NCBI RefSeq assembly: GCF_016107655.1
Contig: NZ_JABASX010000003.1
Span: 62,001-126,000 of the forward strand
Direction of reading: 5' to 3'
DNA length: 64,000 bases
From: Brevibacterium antiquum
Lineage (GTDB): Bacteria; Actinomycetota; Actinomycetes; Actinomycetales; Brevibacteriaceae
Part shown: in pieces, positions 33,469 through 41,700 of the stretch
Position numbering within the stretch: the first letter of the stretch is position 1
Layout: every line of letters begins with the position of its first letter
Translations under genes and position numbers: made by a program
Notes under the pieces: generated by a model
Told to the model about the DNA's origin: nothing
What the model saw: only the letters and a program-made list of their open reading frames with translations
Databases searched by the model: none

Positions 33469-33835
33469 CGTTCTCCAGATCGCAGACGAAGATCAGGGAT
33501 TCGCCGGGCTTGATGACGCCGCCGGCGCCCTGGTCGCCGTAGGCCAGGTGCGGGGGAATCTGCAGGGTGCGCCTGCCACCGACCTTCATGCCCTGGATGC
33601 CCTGGTCCCAGCCGGAGATGACCATGCCGGAACCGAGGCGGAACTCGAGCGGAGTGCCGCGGTTGTAGGAGGCGTCGAACTCTTCACCGGTCGAATGGGC
33701 GATGCCGACGTAGTTCACGCTCACGGTATTGCCGGGACCAGCCTCGGCGCCGTCACCGATGATGTCATCGACGATGACGAGCTCGGTCGGAGCCTCTGCT
33801 CCGGGGAAATCGACGACTGGCTTCTGCTTGCTCAT
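33461..33835 (-). CDS. FKBP-type peptidyl-prolyl cis-trans isomerase
   Basis: 124 residues, a single FKBP domain with no signal peptide. Family residues: VSVNYVGIAHSTGEEFDASYNRG, MVISGWDQGIQGMKVGGRRTLQIPPHLAYGD and SLIFVCDLENV (the FK506-pocket Tyr, Phe, Asp, Val-Ile, Trp and Tyr positions all present). It accelerates folding steps at proline bonds in the cytosol. It lies downstream of an FKBP lipoprotein on the same strand (61-bp gap), in the block that starts with dop and pup; a role in proteasome biology is not implied by sequence. CTTAAGGAGACACC precedes the ATG. Confidence 0.93.
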   Translation of the reverse strand: MSKQKPVVDFPGAEAPTELVIVDDIIGDGAEAGPGNTVSVNYVGIAHSTGEEFDASYNRGTPLEFRLGSGMVISGWDQGIQGMKVGGRRTLQIPPHLAYGDQGAGGVIKPGESLIFVCDLENVR

Positions 33836-33896
33836 GGTGTCTCCTTAAGTCGTAGTTCTGTGGTGTCTGTGATCTCAGCCGTGGGCCGAGAGTTCC

Positions 33897-34853
33897 TCAG
33901 CCTTGGGCCGAGAGGACGTCGATGACGAATACGAGGGTGGCATTGCCGGGAATGTTCGGCGGGCTGCCCTGTTCTCCGTATCCCTTGTCGGGCGGGATGA
34001 CGAGGACGATCTGGCTGCCGACCTTTGCGCCGACGAGGCCTTCGTTCCATCCATCGATAACCTGGGCCTGGCCCACTGGGTCGACGGCGAAGGGTCCGCG
34101 TCCATCCTGCCAGCTTGAGTCGAAGTACTTCGAATTGTCGTCCCAGAGCCAGCCGGAGTAGTGCACGGCCACGCTCTGGCCTTCCTTGACCTTCGGCCCG
34201 TCACCTTCGATCGTCGTATACGATTCGAGTTCTTTCGGAGCCTTGCCCTTCGGCTTCGAGATCGAGGGTTCACCGTTGTCAGCCCATTTCACCGTCACGG
34301 GGTTCTTCGACTGATCGACCTTCTTGCCTTCGGCACGGGTCAGGGGCTTCGTCGTCTTCTCGATGTCGATGACGTAGACGAGGGTCTGCGCCGGCTGGCC
34401 CTCCTGCGCACTGCCGTTGAGCGACATGAGCACGCGCGATCCGACCTTCGTGTCCAGGAGTGCGCTGTAGAGCTGCTCCGAAATCTGGCTCTTGTCCATC
34501 GGGAACCCGGCCGGTGACTTCGAATCGTAGCTCGACTCGATCTGCTTGCCGGTCGTGCCCGAGACCAGGGTCATCTGTGCGGTGACCTGCTCACCGTCTG
34601 CGACCTTGTCGCCCTTGCCCTCGCTGATGATGGTGTCTCCGGTCTTGTCGACGACCAGGGGTGCGTCGAAGCTGACCTTCGGCTTCTCACCTACCTTGCC
34701 GTCGACCGTGATGTCGTCGAGGCTGGTCGACTTCGCGTCCTCGGCCGAGACCGAGGGCGGGGCGCTTGTCGTGTCCTCCGCCTCCTCGCCCTGTCCGCAG
34801 GCGGACAGCAGAAGTGTGGCGGCCGCGATGACGGCGAGCACTTTGGTGCGCAC
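33897..34853 (-). CDS. FKBP-type isomerase lipoprotein, two FKBP-like domains
   Basis: About 318 residues. The signal peptide ends in the lipobox LLLSAC, so the mature protein is anchored at Cys outside the membrane. A first FKBP-like domain (about residues 75-160: VADGEQVTAQMTLVSGTTGKQ, KVGSRVLMSLNGSA, TLVYVIDIE) lacks the Tyr and Trp of an active pocket; the second (about 215-318) is canonical: VAVHYSGWLWDDNSKYFDSSW, VIDGWNEGLVGAKVGSQIVL, PPDKGYGEQG. It probably assists folding of exported proteins. GTG 34853 with AAAGGAACCAC upstream is preferred to the TTG at 34871. It follows pafA and precedes a cytosolic FKBP gene. Confidence 0.9.
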   Translation of the reverse strand: MRTKVLAVIAAATLLLSACGQGEEAEDTTSAPPSVSAEDAKSTSLDDITVDGKVGEKPKVSFDAPLVVDKTGDTIISEGKGDKVADGEQVTAQMTLVSGTTGKQIESSYDSKSPAGFPMDKSQISEQLYSALLDTKVGSRVLMSLNGSAQEGQPAQTLVYVIDIEKTTKPLTRAEGKKVDQSKNPVTVKWADNGEPSISKPKGKAPKELESYTTIEGDGPKVKEGQSVAVHYSGWLWDDNSKYFDSSWQDGRGPFAVDPVGQAQVIDGWNEGLVGAKVGSQIVLVIPPDKGYGEQGSPPNIPGNATLVFVIDVLSAQG

Positions 34854-34875
34854 GTGGTTCCTTTCGTTCAAGACC

Positions 34876-34890
34876 AGATCACTGTGATCT
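34876..34890. promoter_or_regulatory. 15-bp palindrome between pafA and the FKBP lipoprotein gene
   Basis: AGATCAC-T-GTGATCT is a perfect 7-bp inverted repeat centred in the short pafA/FKBP gap. It may be an operator or a small terminator stem. It overlaps an 8-bp direct repeat that includes the pafA stop region. Confidence 0.4.
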
Positions 34891-34904
34891 TACAAGCGAA
34901 AATC

Positions 34905-36308
34905 TTACAGGCCCGCGATGAGAGCTTCAGCCTGCGGGTGCGTGGGTTCGAAGGGGTTCTTCAGCGCCACGGCACGGCCGGATTCGTCGTTGAGTCGCAG
35001 ATGCACCCAGTCGACGGTGTAGTCGCGGCGTGCGGCATGGGCGGCACGGACGAATTCTCCGCGGATGGCTGCCCGGGTGGACGCCGGTGGGACGTCCTTC
35101 GCCTTGTCCCGTGCCTCGGCGGCGACCAGGTTCTTCGCCAAACCTGAGCGTTCCAGCTTGGGAAACAGGCCGGTATCGGGGGTGATGTCGTGATAGGCGA
35201 TGTCGAGGCGAGAGATCCGCGGGTCCGTGAGGTCGTCGATGCCGCGGGCCATCGCCCGGTCGATGAGCGTCTTCTTCATCACCCAATCGATCTCATGGTC
35301 GACGGCGGAGAAGTCCTGGGCTGCAATCGCCTCGAGCATCCGGGTCCACAGGTCGATGACGTATTCGGCCATCCCATCGTCGCCGAGGCTGTGGTCTCCC
35401 TTCTGCACGAGCACCTGAGCGCGGTCGCGGTAGTCGGTGAGCAGGTTCAGCGGGGTGATCGTCGTCCCGTCCGTGCGCTCGAGCCGCACCGACCCGGTGA
35501 GGTCCCTGGCGACGAGGCGGATGTCGCGCACGGGGTGGCGCAGACCGTGTTCGGGGATGCGTGCGCCCTGTTCGATGAGGTCGAGCATGAGGACGGCCGA
35601 GCCGATCTTGAGCGCCGAGGTGGCTGTCGACATCGAGGAATCACCGACGATGACATGGAGACGACGGTACTTCTCCGCATCTGCGTGCGGTTCGTCTCGA
35701 GCGTTGATGATTGGGCGTGAACGGGTCGTAGCCGAGGACAGTCCTTCCCACATCACATCAGAACGTGCCGAGAGTCCGAACCTCATGTCTGCTCGATTCG
35801 CCTCGACGTCGGGCTGGAAGGACGACTGTGCGGGGATGATTGCACCGGCACCCACCAGCAGCTGTCTGGAGACGAGGAAGGGAAGCAGCACCGTGGTCAG
35901 ACGATTGAAATCGAGGTTGCGGCGGATGAGGAAGTTCTCATGGGAGCCGTAGGAGTTCCCCGCCGCATCCGTGTTGTTCTTGACCATGTGGATGCGGCCA
36001 CCGAGTCCATCGGCCTCGATGCTCGACTGTGCCTGATTCAGCAGGTCGATCATCAGGGACTCCCCCGCCCGGTCCTGTGTGAGCAGATCGCTGAGATTAT
36101 CGCATTCGGCGGTCGCATATTCGGGGTGGGAGCCGACGTCGAGGTAGAGCCGGGAACCGTTGGGCAGGAACACGTTCGAGGAACGTCCCCATTCGACGAT
36201 GGGTCGAAACAGATAGCGTGCGATCTCCTCCGGACCGATGCGTCGGTCACCCTCGCCTGCCGAATGGGCAAGCCCGTATTCGGTTTCGAGTCCGTAGATT
36301 CTGGCCAT
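34905..36308 (-). CDS. pafA: Pup--protein ligase PafA
   Basis: 467 residues, the expected length. IYGLETEYGLAHS is the nucleotide-binding start, RLYLDVGSHPEYATAE holds the catalytic Asp and ATP/Mg ligands, NNTDAAGNSYGSHENFL and INARDEPHADAEKYRRLHVI are strongly conserved carboxylate-amine ligase motifs. PafA uses ATP to join the C-terminal Glu of Pup to lysines on target proteins. It overlaps the prcA stop by 1 bp, so expression is coupled to the proteasome. The stop TAA is inside one copy of an 8-bp direct repeat; a second in-frame TAA follows 15 nt later. Confidence 0.97.
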   Translation of the reverse strand: MARIYGLETEYGLAHSAGEGDRRIGPEEIARYLFRPIVEWGRSSNVFLPNGSRLYLDVGSHPEYATAECDNLSDLLTQDRAGESLMIDLLNQAQSSIEADGLGGRIHMVKNNTDAAGNSYGSHENFLIRRNLDFNRLTTVLLPFLVSRQLLVGAGAIIPAQSSFQPDVEANRADMRFGLSARSDVMWEGLSSATTRSRPIINARDEPHADAEKYRRLHVIVGDSSMSTATSALKIGSAVLMLDLIEQGARIPEHGLRHPVRDIRLVARDLTGSVRLERTDGTTITPLNLLTDYRDRAQVLVQKGDHSLGDDGMAEYVIDLWTRMLEAIAAQDFSAVDHEIDWVMKKTLIDRAMARGIDDLTDPRISRLDIAYHDITPDTGLFPKLERSGLAKNLVAAEARDKAKDVPPASTRAAIRGEFVRAAHAARRDYTVDWVHLRLNDESGRAVALKNPFEPTHPQAEALIAGL

Positions 36309-36997
36309 CAGTCCTCCCGCAGCTGCGCCATCATGGCGTCACTGAGTCGTTTGAATGTACGGTGTCCGCTCGCATTCCTATCGAGCACGGCTGCCTCGAG
36401 GTCCTGGGCCGGCAATGTGCCGGATGCTGCGGTGGCAAGAGCGCGCACACCATGGTCGAAGACCTCTCGCAGCGGCAGCTCCGAGGTGGACAGGTCCTTC
36501 AGCGTTGCTGTGATGTCATCGGCCTGTCCCCCGATCGCCACATGTTCGGTCTCATCTATCACGGAGCCGTCGTAGCTGAGCCGGTAGAGCTGATCGGTCT
36601 CGGCGGTGAGTCCGAGCTCAGCGACGACGAGTTCGACTTCGAAGGGCTTCGACTCGGTCGTGAAGACCCCGGCCAGCGTCTGCGCGTATGCGTTCGTCAA
36701 CCCCCGCGCGGTGACATCGCTGCGGTGGTAGGAATATCCGCGCAGATCCGCGTACCTCACACCGGCTTGGCGCATCGTCTCGAACTCGTTGTACTTGCCG
36801 ACTGCGGCGAAGCCGATGCGGTCGTAGATCTCGGCGATCTTGTGCAGCGTCGGAGAAGGATTCTCTGCCAGAAGGAGGATGCCTTCGTCGTAGCGCAGCA
36901 CCACGACCGACCGGCCCCGGGCAATGCCCTTGCGAGCGAAGTCGGCCCGGTCCTTCATCAGCTGTTCGGGTGAGACGTAGAACGGTGCCTGGCTCAT
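36308..36997 (-). CDS. prcA: Proteasome subunit alpha
   Basis: 229 residues. The N-terminal gate region MSQAPFYVSPEQLMKDRADFARKGIARG-type (YVSPEQLMKDRADFARKGI) is the bacterial alpha-subunit start, followed by VVVLRYDEGILLLAENPSP and HKIAEIYDRIGFAAVGKYNE. No catalytic Thr is expected or seen. The alpha rings gate the 20S core and dock the Mpa ATPase. It starts 14 bp after prcB and its stop overlaps pafA, so one transcript carries dop-pup-prcB-prcA-pafA. The tail ends QLRED, shorter than in M. tuberculosis. Confidence 0.97.
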   Translation of the reverse strand: MSQAPFYVSPEQLMKDRADFARKGIARGRSVVVLRYDEGILLLAENPSPTLHKIAEIYDRIGFAAVGKYNEFETMRQAGVRYADLRGYSYHRSDVTARGLTNAYAQTLAGVFTTESKPFEVELVVAELGLTAETDQLYRLSYDGSVIDETEHVAIGGQADDITATLKDLSTSELPLREVFDHGVRALATAASGTLPAQDLEAAVLDRNASGHRTFKRLSDAMMAQLRED

Positions 36998-37010
36998 GGG
37001 CGTGCCTCAT

Positions 37011-37811
37011 TCATGACTGTGCCTTCCTGGTCCGCCGATCGATGACCTCAGTGGCAATCGACAACACGTCGGCCGAAGGGATCTCGACGACCCCGCGCTC
37101 AAGGTCAACGGTGAGGATCGTCGGAGCGATCTGCCTGACGAAGTCCGGGCCACCGGTGGCCGAGTCATCATCGGAGGCATCGAAGAGGGCTTCAACGGCC
37201 ACCGAGATCGCAGCATCGGTGTCAAGGCCCGGCTGCCACAGCTTCTTCAGCGCCCCACGCGCGTAGCCGGATCCGGAGCCGATCGAATGGAATCGATGCT
37301 CTTCGTATTTGCCGCCGGTGACGTCGAAGCTGAAGATCTGCCCGGCAGGAGTCGCTTCGTCGACGCCGGCGAAGAGCGGAACAACGGACAGCCCCTGCAG
37401 GGCCAAGTTCAGGTTTCCGCGCAGCATCGATGCCAGACGGTTGGCCTTGCCGCCCAGCGACAGGCGGGCACCTTCGATCTTCTCGTAGTGTTCGAGTTCG
37501 AGCTGGTAGAGACGAATGAGATCGAGCGCGAGTCCCGCGGTTCCGGCGATGCCGATGACCGAGAAATCGTCGGCTGGTCGCACCTTCTCCATGGAGTGGG
37601 AGGCGATCATGTTCCCGATCGTCGCGCGCCGGTCTCCTGCCATGAGGATGCCTGTGGCGGTGCGGAAGCAGATGATCGTCGTGCCTTCCGGGGCCAGATG
37701 CCCTAGGTCATGCCCGACCATGGTCGGCAGCGCTTCGGGTGCCACAGCCCGGGCGAGTTCGACGAACGAATTGCTCGTCGAACTCAGAAATGCAGGAGAG
37801 AATCCTGACAT
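37011..37811 (-). CDS. prcB: Proteasome subunit beta
   Basis: 266 residues including a propeptide of about 43. The autocleavage site is HLAPEG-TTIICFRTATG: Thr44 becomes the N-terminal nucleophile. DRRATIGNMIA, IGIAGTAGLALDLIRLYQLE and GSGSGYARGALK are typical; Lys at GILMAGDRRA-region position and Asp complete the active site in homologues. Beta rings perform proteolysis inside the 20S core. The gene begins 1 bp after pup and precedes prcA by 13 bp. The propeptide lacks long repeats and the mature part is of normal length. Confidence 0.97.
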   Translation of the reverse strand: MSGFSPAFLSSTSNSFVELARAVAPEALPTMVGHDLGHLAPEGTTIICFRTATGILMAGDRRATIGNMIASHSMEKVRPADDFSVIGIAGTAGLALDLIRLYQLELEHYEKIEGARLSLGGKANRLASMLRGNLNLALQGLSVVPLFAGVDEATPAGQIFSFDVTGGKYEEHRFHSIGSGSGYARGALKKLWQPGLDTDAAISVAVEALFDASDDDSATGGPDFVRQIAPTILTVDLERGVVEIPSADVLSIATEVIDRRTRKAQS

Positions 37812-37812
37812 C

Positions 37813-38004
37813 TCATTGGCCGCCCTTCTGGACGAAGTTGCGCACGAACTCCTCTGCGTTCGATTCGAGGACTCCGTCGATCTCGTCGAGGATCGAATCC
37901 ACGTTCTGTGTGTTGATCTGGCCCTGCACAGCCTCCGGCGGTTCGACGGGTGGTTCTCCCCCGCCGGCCGAATGGTCTCTGTGAACCTGTTCCTGCGAAC
38001 TCAT
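37813..38004 (-). CDS. pup: Prokaryotic ubiquitin-like protein Pup
   Basis: 63 residues: a disordered N-terminal half (DHSAGGGEPPVEPPEAVQ), the Mpa-binding helix VDSILDEIDGVLESNAEEFV, and the C-terminus RNFVQKGGQ. The final Gln must be deamidated by Dop to Glu before ligation by PafA, which fits the dop gene directly upstream (4-bp ATGA overlap). Pup tags proteins for the proteasome. Length and ending match the Mycobacterium-type protein. It is near the top of the dop-pup-prcB-prcA-pafA transcript. Confidence 0.97.
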   Translation of the reverse strand: MSSQEQVHRDHSAGGGEPPVEPPEAVQGQINTQNVDSILDEIDGVLESNAEEFVRNFVQKGGQ

Positions 38005-39542
38005 TTCGCACCTCTTTCATCGTTCGTCGTTTTCAGTCTATCCACTCCCAGTGCCTGCAGCAGTGCCTGTGAGTCGTGCACTTCAGCCAGCCTGTCCTCG
38101 AGAAGCTCACGGTTGCCCTTGAGCGGTTCGCTCATCGGCAGACGCACGATTCCGTACTCTCCGGCGTCGAGGACGAGCGAGTCCCAGCTCGCTGCCACCA
38201 GAGAGTCCGAGAATCGGGTCACGGCCAGGGATCTCAGGTAGGCCCGGGTACCGTCGGGCGCGGAGACTACGGCCTTCTCGACTTCCCCATCGCTCGTCAG
38301 CCGGCGGATCCGGCCGGCTTTCTCAAGCTTGTAGAACAGACCCTTCTCGGGCCGAACGTCGTGGTACTGGACGTCGATGAGCGCAAGCTTCGGATGGTCC
38401 CAGTCAAGGTTCTCCTTCTTCCGGTAGCCTTCGAGCAGCACCCATTTTGCAATCCAGTCGATGGAGTCGGACAGGCTGCGTGGGTCGGTGGCCAAGCCGT
38501 CGAGGAATCTCTTCCATTCGCTGAGGACCTCGGTGGTGTCCGCGTCATCGCCGGCGTGTTCGAGGCAGGCCGAGTAGTAGGCGTTCTGGACCTCGAGAGC
38601 CGTCATCGAAGTGCCGTCGGACATGGGCAGCATCGTGCTCAGGCTCAGGTCATGGCTGACGTCCCACAGCGCCTGCATCGGGTCGGCGAGTTCGAGCTTG
38701 GGGACGAGTCCTGCCTCGATGAGGCCGAGCACAAGAGAGGTCGACCCGAATCTGACCAGCGTGGCCGGCTCGGCCATTGTGGCATCGCCGATGATGACGT
38801 GCAGCCGACGATATTTGGCCGGATCGGCGTGGGGTTCGTCGCGGGTGTTGACGATCGGCCTGCGCAGGGTGGTCTCGAGGCCCACCTGGGCTTCGAAGAA
38901 ATCTGCGCGCGAGGAGATCTGGAAGCCTGCGGTCTCACCTTCGCGTCCGATGCCCACGCGTCCGGACCCGCAGAGAATCTGCCTGCTGACGAAGAACGGG
39001 ATCAGTCCGGCAACGAGGTCATCGAAATCCACTGCCCGATCAACGAGGTAGTTCTCGTGGGTGCCGTAGGAGGACCCCTTCGAATCGGTGTTGTTCTTGT
39101 AGAGGTTGACAGGTTCATCCGTGGCCTCGAGGCTGCGCACCGAGGCCAGTGCCACCAGGTCTCCCGCACGATCGAAGGTGACGAGATCACGCGGAGTCAG
39201 CACCTCCGGTGAGGAGTATTCGGGGTGAGCATGGTCCACGTAGTAGCGGGCGCCGTTCTCGGTCACGACATTGGCCATGTACTGTGCTTCCACGGATTCC
39301 TGGGGCATGTGGGTGAGCTGGGAGATGTCGGCGTCGGCGACGTTCATGAAGAAGCCGCGTGCGTCCGCGAGCGGCGATTCGGTGGCGAAGTCCCAGAAGT
39401 TCTGTGAGGACCTCAGTCCGCGCGGTCCCGCATAGGCGTCGACGACGCGCGCAGAGTCACGCATCGGATTCGCTCCCGGATTGCCCGGTTGGCTCAGCCC
39501 GAACTCGGTTTCGGAACCCATCACACGGTGGACACTGAGCAT
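38001..39542 (-). CDS. dop: Pup deamidase/depupylase Dop
   Basis: 513 residues. VMGSETEFGLSQPGNPGANP is the glutamine-synthetase-like ATP site and YYVDHAHPEYSSPEVLTP includes the catalytic Asp used in deamidation. The Dop-specific insertion (Dop-loop) spans roughly residues 38-60 with NFWDFATESPLADARGF. YKNNTDSKGSSYGTHENYL and VNTRDEPHADPAKYRRLHVI match PafA's fold. Dop converts Pup-Gln to Pup-Glu and removes Pup from targets. GGGAGTTCAG precedes the ATG. It overlaps pup by 4 bp and diverges from DUF3054. PafA and Dop are paralogues. Confidence 0.97.
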   Translation of the reverse strand: MLSVHRVMGSETEFGLSQPGNPGANPMRDSARVVDAYAGPRGLRSSQNFWDFATESPLADARGFFMNVADADISQLTHMPQESVEAQYMANVVTENGARYYVDHAHPEYSSPEVLTPRDLVTFDRAGDLVALASVRSLEATDEPVNLYKNNTDSKGSSYGTHENYLVDRAVDFDDLVAGLIPFFVSRQILCGSGRVGIGREGETAGFQISSRADFFEAQVGLETTLRRPIVNTRDEPHADPAKYRRLHVIIGDATMAEPATLVRFGSTSLVLGLIEAGLVPKLELADPMQALWDVSHDLSLSTMLPMSDGTSMTALEVQNAYYSACLEHAGDDADTTEVLSEWKRFLDGLATDPRSLSDSIDWIAKWVLLEGYRKKENLDWDHPKLALIDVQYHDVRPEKGLFYKLEKAGRIRRLTSDGEVEKAVVSAPDGTRAYLRSLAVTRFSDSLVAASWDSLVLDAGEYGIVRLPMSEPLKGNRELLEDRLAEVHDSQALLQALGVDRLKTTNDERGAK

Positions 39543-39574
39543 CTGAACTCCCTCTAACGTTTAGACTTGGGGAC

Positions 39575-39967
39575 GTGGCTGCGAAGAAATCTCATCTCCC
39601 GATCGCGTTGATCGTCGACCTCATCCTGGTTGTCCTATTCACCATCATCGGTCATTACACACATTCTCATAACTTCGATCCCCAGGGGCTTCTGACCACA
39701 GCGTGGCCGTTCCTGGCCGGACTCGGCATCGCCTGGCTGCTGTCGGCTGTCTGGGATCGTCCGATCGCGCCGCTGGCGACGGGAACTGCCGTATGGGCGA
39801 TCACTGTGCTGGCCGGCATGGTCCTCCGCGCGCTCACGGGCGCGGGAACAGAAGGACCATTCATCGTCGTCGCTGCCAGCCTCAACCTCATCACCCTGGT
39901 CGGATGGCGGCTCATCGCCACGGCCGTGACCGGCGGCGGCACCAGCCCTCGCCGACGCCGCCGCTGA
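39575..39967 (+). CDS. DUF3054 family membrane protein
   Basis: 130 residues with four hydrophobic helices: IALIVDLILVVLFTIIGHYTH, WPFLAGLGIAWLLSAVW, GTAVWAITVLAGMVLRAL and FIVVAASLNLITLVGWRLIATA. The DUF3054 pattern (D..LV..F..IGR/HxxH then FL.G...W) is recognisable. Function unknown. The start is a GTG with only TTGGGGAC just before it, so the mRNA may be nearly leaderless. It sits in the gap between the convergent mpa gene and the divergent dop gene. A run of three imperfect repeats follows its stop. Confidence 0.8.
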   Translation: MAAKKSHLPIALIVDLILVVLFTIIGHYTHSHNFDPQGLLTTAWPFLAGLGIAWLLSAVWDRPIAPLATGTAVWAITVLAGMVLRALTGAGTEGPFIVVAASLNLITLVGWRLIATAVTGGGTSPRRRRR

Positions 39968-39987
39968 TCCGCAGCCGACACTGATCC

Positions 39988-40036
39988 ATACCGAACAGGG
40001 CCGTACCGAAGAGGCAGGGCCATACCGGACAGGGCC
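39988..40036. repeat. Three imperfect ACCGAACAGGGCC-type tandem repeats
   Basis: Units at 39988-40002, 40003-40021 and 40022-40036 share TACCG(A/G)A...CAGGGCC; the middle one has a 4-bp insertion. They fill the short convergent gap after DUF3054 and mpa. Confidence 0.8.
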
Positions 40037-40047
40037 GGAGAGCCGGC

Positions 40048-41700
40048 TCAGACCAGGTCTGAGTTCGGATACACCTCGGCGATATCCTTCTCGAGCGGAA
40101 CCGCAGGAGCTCCACGCGTCGTGTCCAGGTGCATCATCCGCAGATGTGTCACCCGCTCGCCCTTGCGACCGGAGATCCGCGCCCATTCGTCGGGGTTCGT
40201 CGTATTGGGCAGATCCTCGTGCTCGCTGAATTCCTCGGCGATGGCCTCTTCGAAGTGCTTCGGCTGAAGACCGCGTTCACCGGTTTCCAGCAGCGATTTG
40301 ATCGCACTCTTCTTGGCCCGGTCCACGATGTTGTGGATCATCGCTCCGGAGGCGAAGTCCGCGAAGTGGAGAACTTCCTTCGCACCGTCGGCATAGGTGA
40401 CCTCGACGAATTCGTTCTCCGGTGACAGTGCATACATACGATCGACACAGAACGAGATCAGGGCCGACACCCCCTCGGCGGGGGTCTCATGACCGGTCTG
40501 CACGCTCGCATGCAGGGGCAGTTCTGCGGTGAGGTACTTCTCGAAGATGTCGCGAGCCGCATCAGCATCGGGACGTTCGATGCGGATCTTCACATCGAGG
40601 CGACCCGGACGCAGGATTGCGGGATCGATGAGGTCTTCGCGGTTCGATGCGCCGATCACGATGACGTTGTCGAGCTGTTCGACACCGTCGATCTCGGTCA
40701 GCAGCTGCGGCACGATGGTCGTCTCCACGTCCGAGGACTTGCCGGTACCACGGGTGCGGAACAGGGACTCCATTTCGTCGAAGAAGACGACGACGGGGAA
40801 TCCTGCCGAAGCCTTCTCCCTGGCCCGGGCGAAGATGAGACGAAGCTGACGTTCGGTCTCGCCGACGTACTTGTCGAGCAGCTCCGGGCCCTTGATGTTG
40901 AGGAAGTAGGTCTTGCGGGACTGACCGGCACCGGTCCGGTCGGCCAGAGAATTGGCCACGGCCTTCGCGATCAGGGTCTTGCCACAGCCGGGAGGGCCGT
41001 AGAGCAGGATGCCCTTCGGCGGTTTGAGACCATGCTCGGTGTAGAGCTGCGGGTGCTCGAAGGGCAGTTCCACTGCGTCCTTGATCTGACCGATCTGATC
41101 GGCCAGCCCACCGATGTCGGAGTAGGTGATGTCCGGGACCTCTTCGAGCAGAAGCGAAGAGACCTCCGGCTTCTCAACGACCTGCAGGGCATAGTGTGTG
41201 CGGGTATCGACGACCACGGCATCACCGACGCGCAGGCCGGAATCGACGAGGTCCTCGCCGAGGATGAAGACCTGTTCGTCGTCGCCGGGAGCGCCGACGA
41301 GAATCCGGGTGTCGTCGACGAATTCGCGCACATTGACGACGGAGCCGACCGGGGCGAAGGACCCGGTCCCGATGATGACAAGACCTTCCGAGAGCAGCAC
41401 ATCTGCACCGGCACGCAGGTGTGCCGGCTCCACCTCGGGTCCGACGGCGACGCGCATTCTGCGGCCGCCGACGATGACGTCGGCGCTCAGCCCCGATTCG
41501 CCGAGAGCGATGAGTGTGCCCCAGTTGTTGGGTGGCTCCGTCAGTCGACGGGCCTCCTCCTTGATCCGGTTCAGCTCATCTCGTGCTGTGCGCAGGGTCT
41601 TCGACAGGGCTTCATTGCGTTTCCCGGCGCTGAAGAGCTGCTGGCGCAATGACGCAGTGTCCTCGCGCAGTCGCTTGACTTCGGTCGTGGTTTCGGTCAT
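40048..41700 (-). CDS. mpa: Proteasome-associated ATPase Mpa/ARC
   Basis: 550 residues. An N-terminal coiled coil (VKRLREDTASLRQQLFSAGK and following helix) binds Pup; two OB domains cover about 60-200; the AAA+ domain has LLYGPPGCGKTLIAKAVA, VVFFDEMESLFRTRG and RPGRLDVKIRI. KYVGETERQLRLIF includes the pore-loop region. The protein should unfold pupylated substrates into the 20S core. Its C-terminus reads EVYPNSDLV, which lacks the penultimate Tyr of the QYL/HbYX ending used by M. tuberculosis Mpa to dock on the proteasome. No frameshift is visible. It overlaps trmI by 4 bp (41697-41700). Confidence 0.95.
   Translation of the reverse strand: MTETTTEVKRLREDTASLRQQLFSAGKRNEALSKTLRTARDELNRIKEEARRLTEPPNNWGTLIALGESGLSADVIVGGRRMRVAVGPEVEPAHLRAGADVLLSEGLVIIGTGSFAPVGSVVNVREFVDDTRILVGAPGDDEQVFILGEDLVDSGLRVGDAVVVDTRTHYALQVVEKPEVSSLLLEEVPDITYSDIGGLADQIGQIKDAVELPFEHPQLYTEHGLKPPKGILLYGPPGCGKTLIAKAVANSLADRTGAGQSRKTYFLNIKGPELLDKYVGETERQLRLIFARAREKASAGFPVVVFFDEMESLFRTRGTGKSSDVETTIVPQLLTEIDGVEQLDNVIVIGASNREDLIDPAILRPGRLDVKIRIERPDADAARDIFEKYLTAELPLHASVQTGHETPAEGVSALISFCVDRMYALSPENEFVEVTYADGAKEVLHFADFASGAMIHNIVDRAKKSAIKSLLETGERGLQPKHFEEAIAEEFSEHEDLPNTTNPDEWARISGRKGERVTHLRMMHLDTTRGAPAVPLEKDIAEVYPNSDLV

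Noticed and set aside
38076..39212. Plus-strand open frame opposite dop
   Set aside because: Antisense shadow of dop; the coding strand is strongly supported by Dop motifs.
39988..40036. Insertion-sequence end or attachment site
   Set aside because: Three imperfect tandem units only; no inverted terminal repeats, transposase or target duplication.
40489..41652. Plus-strand open frame of 387 codons opposite mpa
   Set aside because: Mirror of the AAA+ coding strand; no independent start site or family similarity.
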